The notes under the pieces were generated by a model. It was not told the DNA's origin, ran no database searches, and saw only the letters and a list, made by a program, of their open reading frames with translations. From an uncultured Dorea sp. (GTDB lineage Bacteria; Bacillota_A; Clostridia; Lachnospirales; Lachnospiraceae): a stretch of DNA of 64,000 nucleotides. A program made the position numbers and the translations under genes. The DNA lies in assembly GCA_910578865.1 (NCBI GenBank), contig CAJTRM010000003.1, positions 1 to 64,000 on the forward strand. The letters run 5' to 3'. Positions 16,044 through 26,277 of the stretch are shown here, one piece after another (positions within the stretch are counted from its first letter, which is position 1; each line of letters opens with the position of its first letter).

Positions 16044-16062
16044 GCCGCCTTTGCAGGGCGGC
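16044..16062 (+). promoter_or_regulatory. Small hairpin ahead of secY2
   Basis: GCCGCC pairs with GGCGGC across a 7-nt loop, followed by TGCTAATTTC. It lacks a proper U-run, so it may be an attenuator or processing site separating high adhesin expression from the export genes rather than a complete terminator. Confidence 0.4.
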
Positions 16063-16110
16063 TGCTAATTTCATGTTGGAATTGTTAAATATGTAACCGG
16101 GAGAGAGCTT

Positions 16111-17310
16111 GTGCAAGAATCGAAAGAGAAAGTATTAAAATATAAATTGGCCTATTCGGGGATTATTCTTTTGATTTATATAGTCGGAAAAAATATCCCT
16201 CTATATGCTCTGAATGTTTCAGCCTACAGGGATGCAAGGTTTAATGTGGAAGAATTGTTGATTCAGAGTATCAGCGGAGACTCTTCGGGGTCTTCTGTGT
16301 TTGCATTGGGAATTTTCCCTTCTATGATATCTGGATTTCTGGTTCAGATCTTTATGGCAATCAGGGGATTATTTATAAAATCCGGAGTCTCTCCGGGAAA
16401 GATGCGGCGGATGACAGTAGCAGTTACACTTGCGATAGCTGTCTTTCAGGCGTTTACCCAGGTGAAGAAAATCCAGTTTGCGGTATCTGATCAGAATCTG
16501 CCGGTTGTACAGGCAGTTGCAGTTTTGGAAATGATAACGGGAGCGCTGCTCATCATGTGGATGTCGGACCGAAACAGCCGGTTCGGAGTCGGCGGAAGGA
16601 CAATATTCATAGTTGTGAATGTCCTGGGGCGGATTATCCCGGTTTTGCATATGTATACGCTGCAGGAACTTCAAATACCTTTGATGATATCAGCTGTAAT
16701 GATGCTTATAATACTGATCATGGAAAATAAGGAGAAGCGGATACCGGTGCAGCGTATTTCCATACATAATATCTATGCGGATAAGAACTATCTGGCAATC
16801 AAACTTAATCCGGCGGGGATGATGCCCATGATGTTTGCTACTGCATTATTTATGCTGCCAAAGCTTGTCGTATCATTGCTTGTTTCTTATAATCCCGGGA
16901 ATCAAGGGCTTCACTGGTGGCTGAACAACCTGTCTTTGACAGAGCCGTTTGGTATTTTTATCTATATTGTATGTGAGTATCTGCTGACGATTTTTTTTGC
17001 GATGCTGATGCTCAATCCAAAGGACATTGCGGAGCGGTTTTTAAAGAGTGGAGACAGCATTGTGAATCTTCACGCGGGGCGTGATACGAGGCGGTATCTG
17101 CGAAGCGTTGTATGGCGGCTCAGTCTGCTTGGAGGCACTGTCATGGGAGCATGTATCGTGACTCCGCTCCTCCTGCAGGTCTATGGAGGGATGGCCAGTA
17201 CGCTGGCGGCGCTGCCGACCTCTATGATGCTGCTGGTAGGATTTTCATGCAATATGTACCGTGAGTGCGTTACATATTGGCATTATGATTCATGCAGGCC
17301 ATTGTTTTAA
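16111..17310 (+). CDS. secY2: Accessory Sec translocon channel SecY2
   Basis: This 399-aa polytopic membrane protein shows SecY character: first helix with YIVGKNIPLYALN, the plug-side segment, GIFPSMISGFLVQI, the loop DRNSRFGVGGRTIF (SecY: 'T..GIGNG.S'), LNPAGMMPMMFATALFMLP (SecY: 'N.aGviP.ifa'), and LNPKDIAERFLKSGDSI (SecY: 'fnP.d.A..lkk.G..i'). It is shorter and more divergent than housekeeping SecY, as SecY2 always is. Start is GTG 16111 behind GGGAGAG. It forms the channel used by SecA2 to export the glycosylated adhesin. It overlaps no neighbour but lies close to asp1 (20 bp). Confidence 0.92.
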   Translation: MQESKEKVLKYKLAYSGIILLIYIVGKNIPLYALNVSAYRDARFNVEELLIQSISGDSSGSSVFALGIFPSMISGFLVQIFMAIRGLFIKSGVSPGKMRRMTVAVTLAIAVFQAFTQVKKIQFAVSDQNLPVVQAVAVLEMITGALLIMWMSDRNSRFGVGGRTIFIVVNVLGRIIPVLHMYTLQELQIPLMISAVMMLIILIMENKEKRIPVQRISIHNIYADKNYLAIKLNPAGMMPMMFATALFMLPKLVVSLLVSYNPGNQGLHWWLNNLSLTEPFGIFIYIVCEYLLTIFFAMLMLNPKDIAERFLKSGDSIVNLHAGRDTRRYLRSVVWRLSLLGGTVMGACIVTPLLLQVYGGMASTLAALPTSMMLLVGFSCNMYRECVTYWHYDSCRPLF

Positions 17311-17330
17311 GACATAATAGGAGTTGTAAA

Positions 17331-18926
17331 ATGTTGTATTTTATTCCGGCATGGTATAAGGAAAGAGAATGGTGTGAAAATGAACAGAGCTGGCGTGTAA
17401 AACGCATGTATTCTGAATTTGATGATACCGTAAAGCAGATTCAGCTTTTTCACCGCAGCGGAGTATATGACTGTCAGATCATGCTTCTTGGTTTTGCGCC
17501 TAACTTCCGTCATTTTCTCCATCGGCAGGGGGTATACAGGGCGTCGTACTGGTCCTGTTTTGATGCGATCCAGGAAGTCAGGAAGAAAAGGGCAGGTGTA
17601 ATGTCTTTTCATGACCTGGACTGGCCGGAGGGGATTGAGTTTCTCTACACACCCTTTGTAGTGGCTGCTATGTTGGATGGGCAGAAATATGCACAGATTG
17701 ACTTTGCCGAAGATGGCAATCCCATATGGGTCGAGCTGTATCAGAATGGTATGATCTGCCGGCGCAATCTTTATGATGACAGAGGGTTTCTTTCCGGCAC
17801 GGTTCATTATGAGAACGGGAAGCCCGTATATCAGGATTATCTCACTGAGCACGGAGTATGTAAAATGAGGCATTACTATAAGGACGGGCATGTAGAGATT
17901 CAGCAGGGGTGTCCGGAATATCTGCTGGAGTGTGGAAGTGTAAAGGAGACAAGGCAGTTTTCCCGGACGGCGTATGAGAGTATGGAGCAGGTTATCTGTG
18001 AGGTGCTGGAAGCTTATCTGGAACTGACAGATACCCGGGATGTGTTCTGTATTGCTATGCATAATCTGCATGCAGGACTTTTGGGGCGTGCTCTGAAGTC
18101 AAAAAAGAGGATTCTTTCATTTTATAATGACAGATATCAGATTGCAGAGGATCCGAATGCCGCGGAGATGATCAGGAGTGCAGATTATGTGGTGGTGGAT
18201 TCCAGGGACAATGCGAAAAAATTACAGAATATGATCCGGATACCGCAGACACGTCTTGCGGCAATTCCGCCCTACGATACAAGGGCAGACGAAGGGATCA
18301 GCCTGCAGAGCGGCCTGCAGAAGCTATTGATGGCTGTGGACGGCCTGGACACTGAAACATTTAGAGAAGTGATTCATATCCTGGGGAAGTACCTCCCTGA
18401 GAAAAAAGGAGTAAGGGTCTATTTGTTTACCAGAGAGGCCGGGTATGACAGTAAGCAGAGGCTTCTGGAACAGACGCGGAACGAATTATCCAGATGGGGT
18501 ATGCCGGAGGAATGGGCAGGAGAAGAGGCAGAAGATATCATATCCGAGAATGGTCTGGAAGAGGATGACAAGATCCCGGTCTTATTTGTCCCCCAACAAT
18601 GTGTAGATGAATTGTCTGTGAGCAAATGTATGCGGGAGCAGTGGCTGCTGCTTGACCTGCGGGACGTTCCGGAGTTATATCTGCAGATTAATGCGATTAG
18701 CTTTGGGATTCCTCAGATTGTACGGAGGAAGACGGAATTTGTTGTAAATGGCGGAAATGGCGCCGTCATAGATGCTTTGGAAAAGCTGCCCGGGATTCTG
18801 GACTATTATCTCGGCGGGTTGGAGCATTGGAATGAAGCAAAGATTTTTTCTTATGGGATAAGTAAGAGGTATACGACGGAACGGTTACTCGAGATGTGGG
18901 GGGAGGTTATGGACTGCGTTGGCTAA
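17331..18926 (+). CDS. asp1: Accessory Sec system protein Asp1
   Basis: The protein (531 aa) starts with the family-typical MLYFIPAWY and has the GT-B-like fold seen in Asp1 structures, a glycosyltransferase relative that lost activity. A weak insertion carries the YENGKPVYQDYLTEHG-type repeats found also in GtfA. ATG 17331 with AGGAG upstream is the right start. In Streptococcus, Asp1 binds Asp2 and Asp3 and keeps the adhesin competent for SecA2. It overlaps asp2 by 8 bp. Confidence 0.9.
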   Translation: MLYFIPAWYKEREWCENEQSWRVKRMYSEFDDTVKQIQLFHRSGVYDCQIMLLGFAPNFRHFLHRQGVYRASYWSCFDAIQEVRKKRAGVMSFHDLDWPEGIEFLYTPFVVAAMLDGQKYAQIDFAEDGNPIWVELYQNGMICRRNLYDDRGFLSGTVHYENGKPVYQDYLTEHGVCKMRHYYKDGHVEIQQGCPEYLLECGSVKETRQFSRTAYESMEQVICEVLEAYLELTDTRDVFCIAMHNLHAGLLGRALKSKKRILSFYNDRYQIAEDPNAAEMIRSADYVVVDSRDNAKKLQNMIRIPQTRLAAIPPYDTRADEGISLQSGLQKLLMAVDGLDTETFREVIHILGKYLPEKKGVRVYLFTREAGYDSKQRLLEQTRNELSRWGMPEEWAGEEAEDIISENGLEEDDKIPVLFVPQQCVDELSVSKCMREQWLLLDLRDVPELYLQINAISFGIPQIVRRKTEFVVNGGNGAVIDALEKLPGILDYYLGGLEHWNEAKIFSYGISKRYTTERLLEMWGEVMDCVG

Positions 18927-20421
18927 GGTACAGATTTTACAGCTTGGAGATAAAGACTGGAATGAAATATATACTTTGCCGGAGAATGTGACACTTGATT
19001 ACGCCGAGGAATTTGCGGAACCGCCGGAGAAGGCTTACGATATGTTCTTTCTGGACAGAGATCTTCTGGAGGAGGAGATTGAACTGGTCTGCCGTTCGGC
19101 AAAAGCGTATACGCTGTTTATAACATGCAATGTGCATATTCGCGGGAGGATGAGGTGGCTGTGCCGCAGCAAAAAGGCACAGCGTATTGCAGGGGAAAAT
19201 ATCCAGAGATTTCTGACGGAGGAATCTAAGTATTATTTCCCGAAACCCTATGGAGAAAAATTTCAATTAGGAGACGTGGCCATTGCACACGGATTTACCG
19301 GGAATGTAAGGTGGAACGGGAATCAGAATATCTTACTGGAGGCTGATTTTGGAGAGGAATTTCGTCAGGTAGCCTACTGGAGGTATAATAAGCCGATGCC
19401 AAAAGGGGAGGTGGCGGATTTTTGGCTGGAATACGACAAGGATCCTACGGTTCAGATTGTTCTGGAAATGACTCTTTTTGCCTCGGGAACGGCTGCTGAT
19501 ATCCTGGAACGGAAAGAGTTGAATGAGCAGGCTCTGAAACGGATCGTCCGATTAGAAAGCAGCAGGGGGGACGGTACGCTCTTTGTCTCTGTAAAGGCAA
19601 AAGGCAGAGGCAGGCTATGGCTGACCGCGCTGCATAAAAGGCTGTCAAGAGGATGCCACGGGTATTTTCTCCCGGGAGGGGAACGGTATGTGACGTCCCG
19701 GCGGGAGGAGGCGTTCTGCTACTTTGATCCGGGAGATCTTAAGCCGCCTCTTAATGTGTATTTTTCCGGATATAAGACACTGCAGGGATTTGAGGGATAT
19801 TTTATGGTGAAGACGCTGGGCTGTCCGTTTCTTCTGATCTCGGAGCCGCGCCTGGAAGGCGGCAGCTTTTATATGGGGTCAGAGGAATATGAACAGATTT
19901 ATGTGGATATGATCAGAAGGCATATGGATGAGCTTGGGTTTACGTCGGATCAGGTGATCCTGTCGGGACTTTCCATGGGTACGTTCGGCGCTTTATATTA
20001 TGGATGCGATATCCGCCCTCATGCTATGATTGTGGGCAAGCCCCTGGCCAGCATCGGAAATGTGGCGGCCAATGAGAAACATCTGCGTCCCGGCGGGTTC
20101 CCGACGTCGCTGGATATTCTGCGTTTCCAGTGCAGCGGTTCGGAGGAAGAAAACATAGAGAAGCTGAATGAGAAATTCTGGGAAAAATTTGAAAAAACAA
20201 ATTGGAGTCATTCCAAATTTGCGGTTGCCTACATGCTTGAGGACGATTATGACACGGACGCATATACTACGATGCTCTCCCGGCTGCAGTCGGACGGTGT
20301 TCAGGCCTATGGCAAAGGAATCCACGGGCGGCATAACGATGACACGACAGGAATCATCAATTGGTTTTTGAACCAATATAAGAAGATCCTGCGGGAAGAT
20401 TTTGGCAGAAGGATGGATTAG
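18919..20421 (+). CDS. asp2: Accessory Sec system protein Asp2 (acetyltransferase/esterase fold)
   Basis: This 500-aa protein matches Asp2: a C-terminal alpha/beta hydrolase-like domain with the nucleophile motif GLSMG (Ser352), acidic residues near 441-443 (LEDDY) and a histidine in GIHGRH (469/472). Asp2 of S. gordonii uses such a triad to O-acetylate GlcNAc on the adhesin during export, and all candidate residues are kept here. The start is TTG 18919, inside the end of asp1, so translation is coupled. It works with Asp1 and Asp3 on the cytoplasmic side. Confidence 0.9.
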   Translation: MAKVQILQLGDKDWNEIYTLPENVTLDYAEEFAEPPEKAYDMFFLDRDLLEEEIELVCRSAKAYTLFITCNVHIRGRMRWLCRSKKAQRIAGENIQRFLTEESKYYFPKPYGEKFQLGDVAIAHGFTGNVRWNGNQNILLEADFGEEFRQVAYWRYNKPMPKGEVADFWLEYDKDPTVQIVLEMTLFASGTAADILERKELNEQALKRIVRLESSRGDGTLFVSVKAKGRGRLWLTALHKRLSRGCHGYFLPGGERYVTSRREEAFCYFDPGDLKPPLNVYFSGYKTLQGFEGYFMVKTLGCPFLLISEPRLEGGSFYMGSEEYEQIYVDMIRRHMDELGFTSDQVILSGLSMGTFGALYYGCDIRPHAMIVGKPLASIGNVAANEKHLRPGGFPTSLDILRFQCSGSEEENIEKLNEKFWEKFEKTNWSHSKFAVAYMLEDDYDTDAYTTMLSRLQSDGVQAYGKGIHGRHNDDTTGIINWFLNQYKKILREDFGRRMD

Positions 20422-20426
20422 AGAGA

Positions 20427-20897
20427 ATGACAGGGGAAAAATGGACTATTTACTGGAATGAATATTCTTCCAATACCTACCTGTACGGGTCGGAAATCAT
20501 CTACCATGCAAAGGATGATGTAGAGTTCCGGAATATGTTGATGGCTCCGGGGACGGTGATCAAGCAGTGGTATTCCAAAACGTATTATCAGATGCAGCGG
20601 ATTGAGCCTGCCCTGCCTATGATTGACGGCGAGGGCAGATACCGTATAACCGTCCATATTGATTGTCCGGAGGATGAGACGTGGCTGATTCAATTGATTT
20701 TTTGCGATAGATATGATGCTGAGGCGGGGCGTATCTCAATCAGGGATGAGATTTCGTATTTTCAATGTCCCCTGAAGACATATAGCTACAGGATGCAGTT
20801 GATGAACGGAGGGATGACCCGGTTCCGTTTTCATGATATAGAAATTCAGGAAGTAGAGTATGAGGCAGAGGAAGAGGAAGTTAAAAAAACTATATAA
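20427..20897 (+). CDS. asp3: Accessory Sec system protein Asp3
   Basis: This 156-aa beta-sandwich protein has the family features near the start (WNEYSSNTYLYGSEI) and the repeated aromatic/acidic pattern (KQWYSKTYYQMQR, FRFHDIEI). Asp3 binds Asp1/Asp2 and the unfolded Ser-rich substrate and helps targeting to SecA2. It starts 5 bp after asp2 and its last 38 bp overlap the start of secA2, so the order asp1-asp2-asp3-secA2 is as in streptococci and staphylococci. Confidence 0.88.
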   Translation: MTGEKWTIYWNEYSSNTYLYGSEIIYHAKDDVEFRNMLMAPGTVIKQWYSKTYYQMQRIEPALPMIDGEGRYRITVHIDCPEDETWLIQLIFCDRYDAEAGRISIRDEISYFQCPLKTYSYRMQLMNGGMTRFRFHDIEIQEVEYEAEEEEVKKTI

Positions 20898-23193
20898 AAT
20901 TCTGCACAGGGTCAGAAGCTATAGGGAACGGATGTCCGCTCTTTCCGATGAGGAGCTGGCGCATCTGACCGTGGAATTTAAGGAGAGGCTGGCGCAGGGG
21001 GAAACTCTGGATGATGTTCTGCCGGAGGCATTTGCGGCAGTGTGCGAGGCTGATTACCGGGTTCTGGGACTGGCCCCTTTCGACGTGCAGGTGCTGGGCG
21101 GGATTGCGCTGCATCAGGGATGTCTTGCAGAGATGAATACCGGCGAGGGGAAGACATTGTCGGCTACGATGCCGTTATATCTCAATGCGCTCACGGGAAA
21201 GAGCACGATACTGGTAACAGCCAATGAGTATCTGGCCTTCAGGGATGCTCAGGAGATGGGAGAGGTATACCGTTTTATGGGGCTGTCTGTTGCAGCAGGC
21301 GTTCCCGAAAAGGGACAGACGAAGTTTGGGAGTGAGGAGAAAAAGGAAGTGTATGCGGCGGATATCGTATATACGACTCACGGCGTGCTTGGATTTGATT
21401 ATCTGATCGATAATCTGGCGAGAAAAGCGGAGGACCGTTTCCTCCGGGAATTTTATTATGTGATTATTGACGAGGCAGATTCTGTTTTGCTGGACGCCGC
21501 ACAGACGCCGCTTATTATCTCAGCTTCGCCCAGAGTGCAGTCCAACCTGTATGCGGTAGCAGATCTTTTTGTCACAACGCTGGAGGAAGGGAGAGACTAT
21601 ATGCTGGAAGACGGGTGCGTATGGCTTACGGAGGGCGGGATCAGGTATGCCGAAACCTTTTTTCAGATTAACAATTTTTATGCCAGGGAGCATTTTGAGA
21701 TCAACCGCCATGTGATTCTCGCGCTGCGGGCGCATAAGCTGCATGAGAAGGGGGAGCATTATATGGTATCACGGGACGGAAAACTGCTGCTCATGGACGG
21801 AAGTACCGGCCGTTCTCTCGACGGCATGAAACTCAGAGGGGGACAGCACCAGGCGCTGGAGGCAAAAGAAGGGGTTCCGCTTACGAAGGAGAGCCGGGCG
21901 GTTGCCGTGGTAACGTTCCAGAATCTGTTTTTGATGTTTCCGAAACTGGCCGGAATGAGCGGGACTCTGGCAGACGCCGCAGAGGAACTGAGGGATGTAT
22001 ATGGAGCAGAGGTTCTGGTCATCCCCACGAATCGGCCGAGGCAGAGAAAAGACCTGCCGGATCTTTATTTTCCGAATGCAGAGCGGCAGGTTCATACGGC
22101 GGCCAGGACTGCCCTGGAGATCCATAAAACCGGACGGCCTGTGTTGGTTGTGGCCGCCAATATTGAAAATACAGAACGAGTATCGAAGATATTTATGAAG
22201 GAGAAAGTCCCTCATAATGTGCTGAATGCCAACAATGCCTATTGGGAAGCTCAGATCGTCAAGGAGGCGGGGCAGCACAACGCGGTGACAGTGGCAACGA
22301 CTATGGCGGGCAGGGGAACGGATATCAAACTGGGAGAAGGCGTGGAAGAACTGGGGGGACTTGCCGTGATCGGTATCGGACGAATGGAGAATGTGAGGAT
22401 GGAGCGGCAGGCAAGAGGCCGTTCCGGCAGGCAGGGAGATGCCGGTACCAGCCAGTTCTTTGTATCTCTTGAGGATGACCTGATGGGGGAGGATCCTGCT
22501 CTTGAAAAATACATAGAGGAGACAAAAAGGATCCGGGAACGAAAGCTGCGGAAGCTGATTAACAAGACTCAGGCCTCAGGAGAAGAGGGCGCTGTCATGG
22601 CAAGAAAAAACGCTGTCGTTTATGATAAGGTGATACAGAGACAGAGGGGGCTGATCTACGCCACCCGGGATAAGCTTCTGGAAGGAGATGAACTCCCTGT
22701 GGAGATGATCCTGGAGATGGCGCATGAGAATATCAGGAGGTTTCTCGCATCCAATAAGAATCTTAACAGGCGTACGCTGAACCGGTATATCCTGGATCAT
22801 ATTTCCTATCAGCTGGATAAAGAGGCAACGGAGCTGTCAATGGATGACCGGGAGGCTATAGAGGAATATCTTAAGAGGAAAGTACGCCAGGTGATGGATG
22901 AACAGGAACAAAAAGTAGGCAGTACGGAGCGGATGAATGAATTTATGCGGGTAGCCGTGCTGAATGCCGTAGATGACGGCTGGGTGGAACAGGTGGACTA
23001 TATGCAGCAGCTTCAGGCGGCTGTATCAGGCAGATCATTTGCCCAGCGTAATCTGCTGTTTGAGTACCAGAAGGAATCCTTTGATTCCTTCCGGGAGATG
23101 AGGGGCACTGTTTATAGAAATGCAATGAGGGGCATTCTGCTCAGTGACATCTATCTGGACGAAAAGGAGAATCTGCATATTTTATTTCCGTGA
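20860..23193 (+). CDS. secA2: Accessory Sec translocase ATPase SecA2
   Basis: The 777-aa protein has SecA landmarks: Walker A MNTGEGKT (92-99), 'TANEYLAFRDAQEM' (SecA: TVNDYLA.RD), DEAD (204-207), 'MSGTLADAAEEL' and 'MAGRGTDIKLGEGVEELGGL' of the second motor domain, and 'RQARGRSGRQGD'. It ends soon after the helical scaffold (IYLDEKENLHILFP) without the C-terminal zinc-binding Cys motif, as expected for SecA2. It powers export of the glycosylated adhesin through SecY2. ATG 20860 lies inside asp3 with GGAAG upstream. Confidence 0.95.
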   Translation: MRQRKRKLKKLYKILHRVRSYRERMSALSDEELAHLTVEFKERLAQGETLDDVLPEAFAAVCEADYRVLGLAPFDVQVLGGIALHQGCLAEMNTGEGKTLSATMPLYLNALTGKSTILVTANEYLAFRDAQEMGEVYRFMGLSVAAGVPEKGQTKFGSEEKKEVYAADIVYTTHGVLGFDYLIDNLARKAEDRFLREFYYVIIDEADSVLLDAAQTPLIISASPRVQSNLYAVADLFVTTLEEGRDYMLEDGCVWLTEGGIRYAETFFQINNFYAREHFEINRHVILALRAHKLHEKGEHYMVSRDGKLLLMDGSTGRSLDGMKLRGGQHQALEAKEGVPLTKESRAVAVVTFQNLFLMFPKLAGMSGTLADAAEELRDVYGAEVLVIPTNRPRQRKDLPDLYFPNAERQVHTAARTALEIHKTGRPVLVVAANIENTERVSKIFMKEKVPHNVLNANNAYWEAQIVKEAGQHNAVTVATTMAGRGTDIKLGEGVEELGGLAVIGIGRMENVRMERQARGRSGRQGDAGTSQFFVSLEDDLMGEDPALEKYIEETKRIRERKLRKLINKTQASGEEGAVMARKNAVVYDKVIQRQRGLIYATRDKLLEGDELPVEMILEMAHENIRRFLASNKNLNRRTLNRYILDHISYQLDKEATELSMDDREAIEEYLKRKVRQVMDEQEQKVGSTERMNEFMRVAVLNAVDDGWVEQVDYMQQLQAAVSGRSFAQRNLLFEYQKESFDSFREMRGTVYRNAMRGILLSDIYLDEKENLHILFP

Positions 23194-23253
23194 CAGGCAG
23201 GCTGCTATAGGAAGCAGGCAACGGAGCAGAAGTTAGAAACGGAGGGGGAGGCA

Positions 23254-24786
23254 GTGGCAATATATGTATTCAGTCTTTTGGCAGGGTTTGCCCCCAACGG
23301 GGTAGACTATGCACAGGGGTATCGGGCAAAAATACTTCATAGATTATCCTGCCCGGTCCGGTATCTGTTTGCCGAATTACCTGAGAGGCGTGATATTAAT
23401 TTTTATAAAGAACTTGGTATAAAAGAAGAGGATATGTTCAGCATGTGCCATTATTTACTGGATCACCACACTTTGCGGCCGACAGTGGAGGTAAAGGATA
23501 AGCTTGCGGAACTGATGAAAAACATGGGGCATGTACATATGGACTGTCAGGATTCGGAGATCCGGCTGCTGAAGGACGGGGAGACGGCAGCTGTTCTGGT
23601 GCCTGTCCCCGATGACAGGGAGCATTTATTGTGTATCCATTATTTTAGCCGGGGGCAGCGGATCTGTACGGAGACATACACAGACCGACTTGCATATACC
23701 GATTATTACGCGGCTGCAAAGCCGGAACAGGGAGTTTCTGCCGGGAGGATCAGAAGGGCATACTATCATAAAGACGGTTCGGTGGCTTACGAGCAGATCT
23801 ATACGGGAGAAAGGTCCTGGTATCTGTTTCCGGACGGAAGAGTTCTCACTAAAACAGGGTTTATCGAGGAATTTATGAAAAAGCTGGATCTATCGGAGCA
23901 GGATATCGTTCTGATCGACCGATTCGCACAATTTGATTATGTTCAGCCGCTTTTCCGATGGAAACAAAAGGCACGGTTTATTGCAGTCATGCATGCGGGG
24001 CACTATTTTGAAGAAGGGGAGAGCGCTTACACGGTAAACTTTAATCAGGACTATAATTATCTTTTTAAATATTCCGGAATGCTTGACACGATTGTCGTGT
24101 CTACACAGCAGCAAAGAGAAGAACTTATTGAGAAGCTGCAGGAATATCGGTGCCGGATTCCGGATATCAGGGTCATACCGGCCGGCAGTGTAGAGAAGCT
24201 TCGATATCCTGACACGAATCGGAAACCATGTTCCATGGTGTCGGTTTCACGTATTCAGTGGCATAAGAAGATTCACTGGCTGGTAGAAAGCGCTGTAAAG
24301 GCGCATCAGGTGAACCGGGAGATTTCGCTGGACATCTATGGAAGCGGGAGTAATGACTATATAAAAATGATGCGCGATATGACAGAGAAATATGAGGCGC
24401 AGTCTTATATCCGGTTTATGGGACATCAGGATGTGACAGAGGTATATAAAAATTATGAAGTGTTTCTGACCGCATCTACCTTTGAGACGCTCGGCCTTTC
24501 AATTATGGAAGCGGTCTCATCCGGTACGGCGGTGATCGGGCTGGATGTGAAATATGGGAGCAGGCTGCTGGTACATCCGGGGGAAAACGGCTATTTGATA
24601 GATTTTGAGCCTGACAATGTAGAGGAAGGAAAGATCGTGGATGATCTGGCAAAGAAGATGATAGAAATCTTTGAGGATCAGGGGCGGCTGGAAAAATTTC
24701 ATGAGCAGTCTTACAGGATTGCAGAAGGTTTTTCAAGCCGGGCGGCGGAGGAAAAATGGGAGAGATTGCTACAGGGGACTCCTTAA
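23254..24786 (+). CDS. GtfA-like glycosyltransferase, paralog 1 (most divergent)
   Basis: The 510-aa protein has a GT-B fold. The N-terminus (SLLAGFAPNGVDYAQGYRAK) aligns with GtfA 'GWASSGVEYAQAYRAK', there is an inserted 'DGSVAYEQIY' element, and the C-terminal GT4 domain carries the E-x7-E motif (ETLGLSIMEAV). GtfA adds GlcNAc to Ser/Thr of the adhesin with its partner GtfB. The GTG start (23254) has GGAGGGGGAGG upstream. It stands alone ahead of the clustered transferases and lacks the HFYYW-type start seen in paralogs 2 and 3, so it may act on a different acceptor. Confidence 0.85.
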   Translation: MAIYVFSLLAGFAPNGVDYAQGYRAKILHRLSCPVRYLFAELPERRDINFYKELGIKEEDMFSMCHYLLDHHTLRPTVEVKDKLAELMKNMGHVHMDCQDSEIRLLKDGETAAVLVPVPDDREHLLCIHYFSRGQRICTETYTDRLAYTDYYAAAKPEQGVSAGRIRRAYYHKDGSVAYEQIYTGERSWYLFPDGRVLTKTGFIEEFMKKLDLSEQDIVLIDRFAQFDYVQPLFRWKQKARFIAVMHAGHYFEEGESAYTVNFNQDYNYLFKYSGMLDTIVVSTQQQREELIEKLQEYRCRIPDIRVIPAGSVEKLRYPDTNRKPCSMVSVSRIQWHKKIHWLVESAVKAHQVNREISLDIYGSGSNDYIKMMRDMTEKYEAQSYIRFMGHQDVTEVYKNYEVFLTASTFETLGLSIMEAVSSGTAVIGLDVKYGSRLLVHPGENGYLIDFEPDNVEEGKIVDDLAKKMIEIFEDQGRLEKFHEQSYRIAEGFSSRAAEEKWERLLQGTP

Positions 24787-24807
24787 GGAAAAAGAGGGCA
24801 GATAGAT

Positions 24808-26277
24808 ATGATATATAGTTTTCACCATTATTATCACTGGGTAAAGGGCGGTGTGGAAACCGGCCTGGCTTATCGTGCGAAGGTCTTTCGGAATCTCGGG
24901 CTGGATGCAAAATTCGTCCTTGCGACTGTTTTTCCGGAGCATAATGTCTGGGATGAAGTCCGCAGACTCGGGCTTAGGGATTCTGAGGTTCTTTGGATGT
25001 ATGATTTTTTTATAGACTGCAGGCCGTCTGTAGTTACATATACTCTGGAGGAACTGGAGCGTACCTTTGAAGGGGAGGATTTTATTTTTTCCAGGAAGGG
25101 GTCTCTGGCAAGGTATGACTTTCCGGATACAAACACATATTATACTGCATTTTTGATGGATGATATGAGCAATTTTGTCTACAGCGTGGTGATGATCTCC
25201 AATGCCTGTCTGGTGCGGAAGGATTACTATACTTATTGTAGGAAGTACTCAGAGTATTATACCCCTGTGGACGGGCAGGCAATTTTGTATCTGCGGCGTT
25301 TTTTTAATGAGGACGGAAGCGTGGCATATGAAGAACTGGCAGATGGAGGTACGGTATTGTATAAATTTCCTGATCGATTCATGTATTCAAGGGAAGAATT
25401 GGTAGGCTATATGATGTCGGAACTAAAGCTTACAGAGAATGATGTAGTTTTGATCGACGGAGAATGGGGGATGATAGATCGCGCCGCATTTATACAAAAT
25501 GCAGATCCGGCAAGGATAGGGTTTATTTTTCACTCCAATCATTTCCGCGGCAGTGACGAGGAACATGTATTATGGTATGACGCTTTTTCATATGCACTTT
25601 CCCATCCGGAAAAAATCAGTTTTTTTGTGACGAATACAGAGGTACAAAGCAATATCCTCAGGAACCAGTTTCGCTGTTATAAAAATCTGGATGTCAAAGT
25701 GGAGACTATTCCGGTAGCTTACCTGGATAAGATACGCATACCGGAAGGAGACAGGAAAAGGTATTCGATTGTTACAGCAGGAAGGCTTCAGGCTGATAAG
25801 CGTACGGATTGGATTATCGAAGCTGTTGCTCTGGCAAAACAGGTAATACCTGATCTAACCTTAGATATTTATGGGGAGGGGCCTGAAAGAAATAATCTGC
25901 AGAATCTCATTCATGAATTGGGCTGCGGTGATTATATACATCTGTGCGGATTTCAAAGTCTGAATGAAATTTATCAAAATTATGAACTGTATCTTTCAGC
26001 ATCATATGGAGAGACATTTGGTATAACCCTTCTGGAAGCGATAGGTTCAGGACTTCCCATTGTAGGTTTTGATCTGCCCTATGGAATGCAGGTTTTTGTC
26101 GATGAAGGGAAAAACGGATATAAGGTCACGGATATCTCGGCGAGGGGGTTGGCAGACGCAATCGTCCGGTTTTTTAGAGAAGCGGATCTGGGGGCATTTC
26201 AGAGGCATTCTTACGAGAAAGCGAAATCATATCTGCAGGCAGAGATTGAGAAAAAATGGGAGGAAATCTTATCATGA
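24808..26277 (+). CDS. GtfA-like glycosyltransferase, paralog 2
   Basis: This 489-aa GT-B enzyme begins MIYSFHHYYHWVKGGVETG and carries 'RRFFNEDGSVAYEEL' at about residues 165-180, an element shared with paralogs 3 and 4. The C-terminal GT4 half has 'GRLQADKRTDWIIEAV', 'DIYGEGPERNNL' and the E-x7-E motif (ETFGITLLEAIGSG). It lies 22 bp after paralog 1 and overlaps the Gtf3-like gene by 4 bp. Expected role: initiating O-glycosylation of the adhesin, probably in complex with a GtfB-type partner. Confidence 0.87.
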   Translation: MIYSFHHYYHWVKGGVETGLAYRAKVFRNLGLDAKFVLATVFPEHNVWDEVRRLGLRDSEVLWMYDFFIDCRPSVVTYTLEELERTFEGEDFIFSRKGSLARYDFPDTNTYYTAFLMDDMSNFVYSVVMISNACLVRKDYYTYCRKYSEYYTPVDGQAILYLRRFFNEDGSVAYEELADGGTVLYKFPDRFMYSREELVGYMMSELKLTENDVVLIDGEWGMIDRAAFIQNADPARIGFIFHSNHFRGSDEEHVLWYDAFSYALSHPEKISFFVTNTEVQSNILRNQFRCYKNLDVKVETIPVAYLDKIRIPEGDRKRYSIVTAGRLQADKRTDWIIEAVALAKQVIPDLTLDIYGEGPERNNLQNLIHELGCGDYIHLCGFQSLNEIYQNYELYLSASYGETFGITLLEAIGSGLPIVGFDLPYGMQVFVDEGKNGYKVTDISARGLADAIVRFFREADLGAFQRHSYEKAKSYLQAEIEKKWEEILS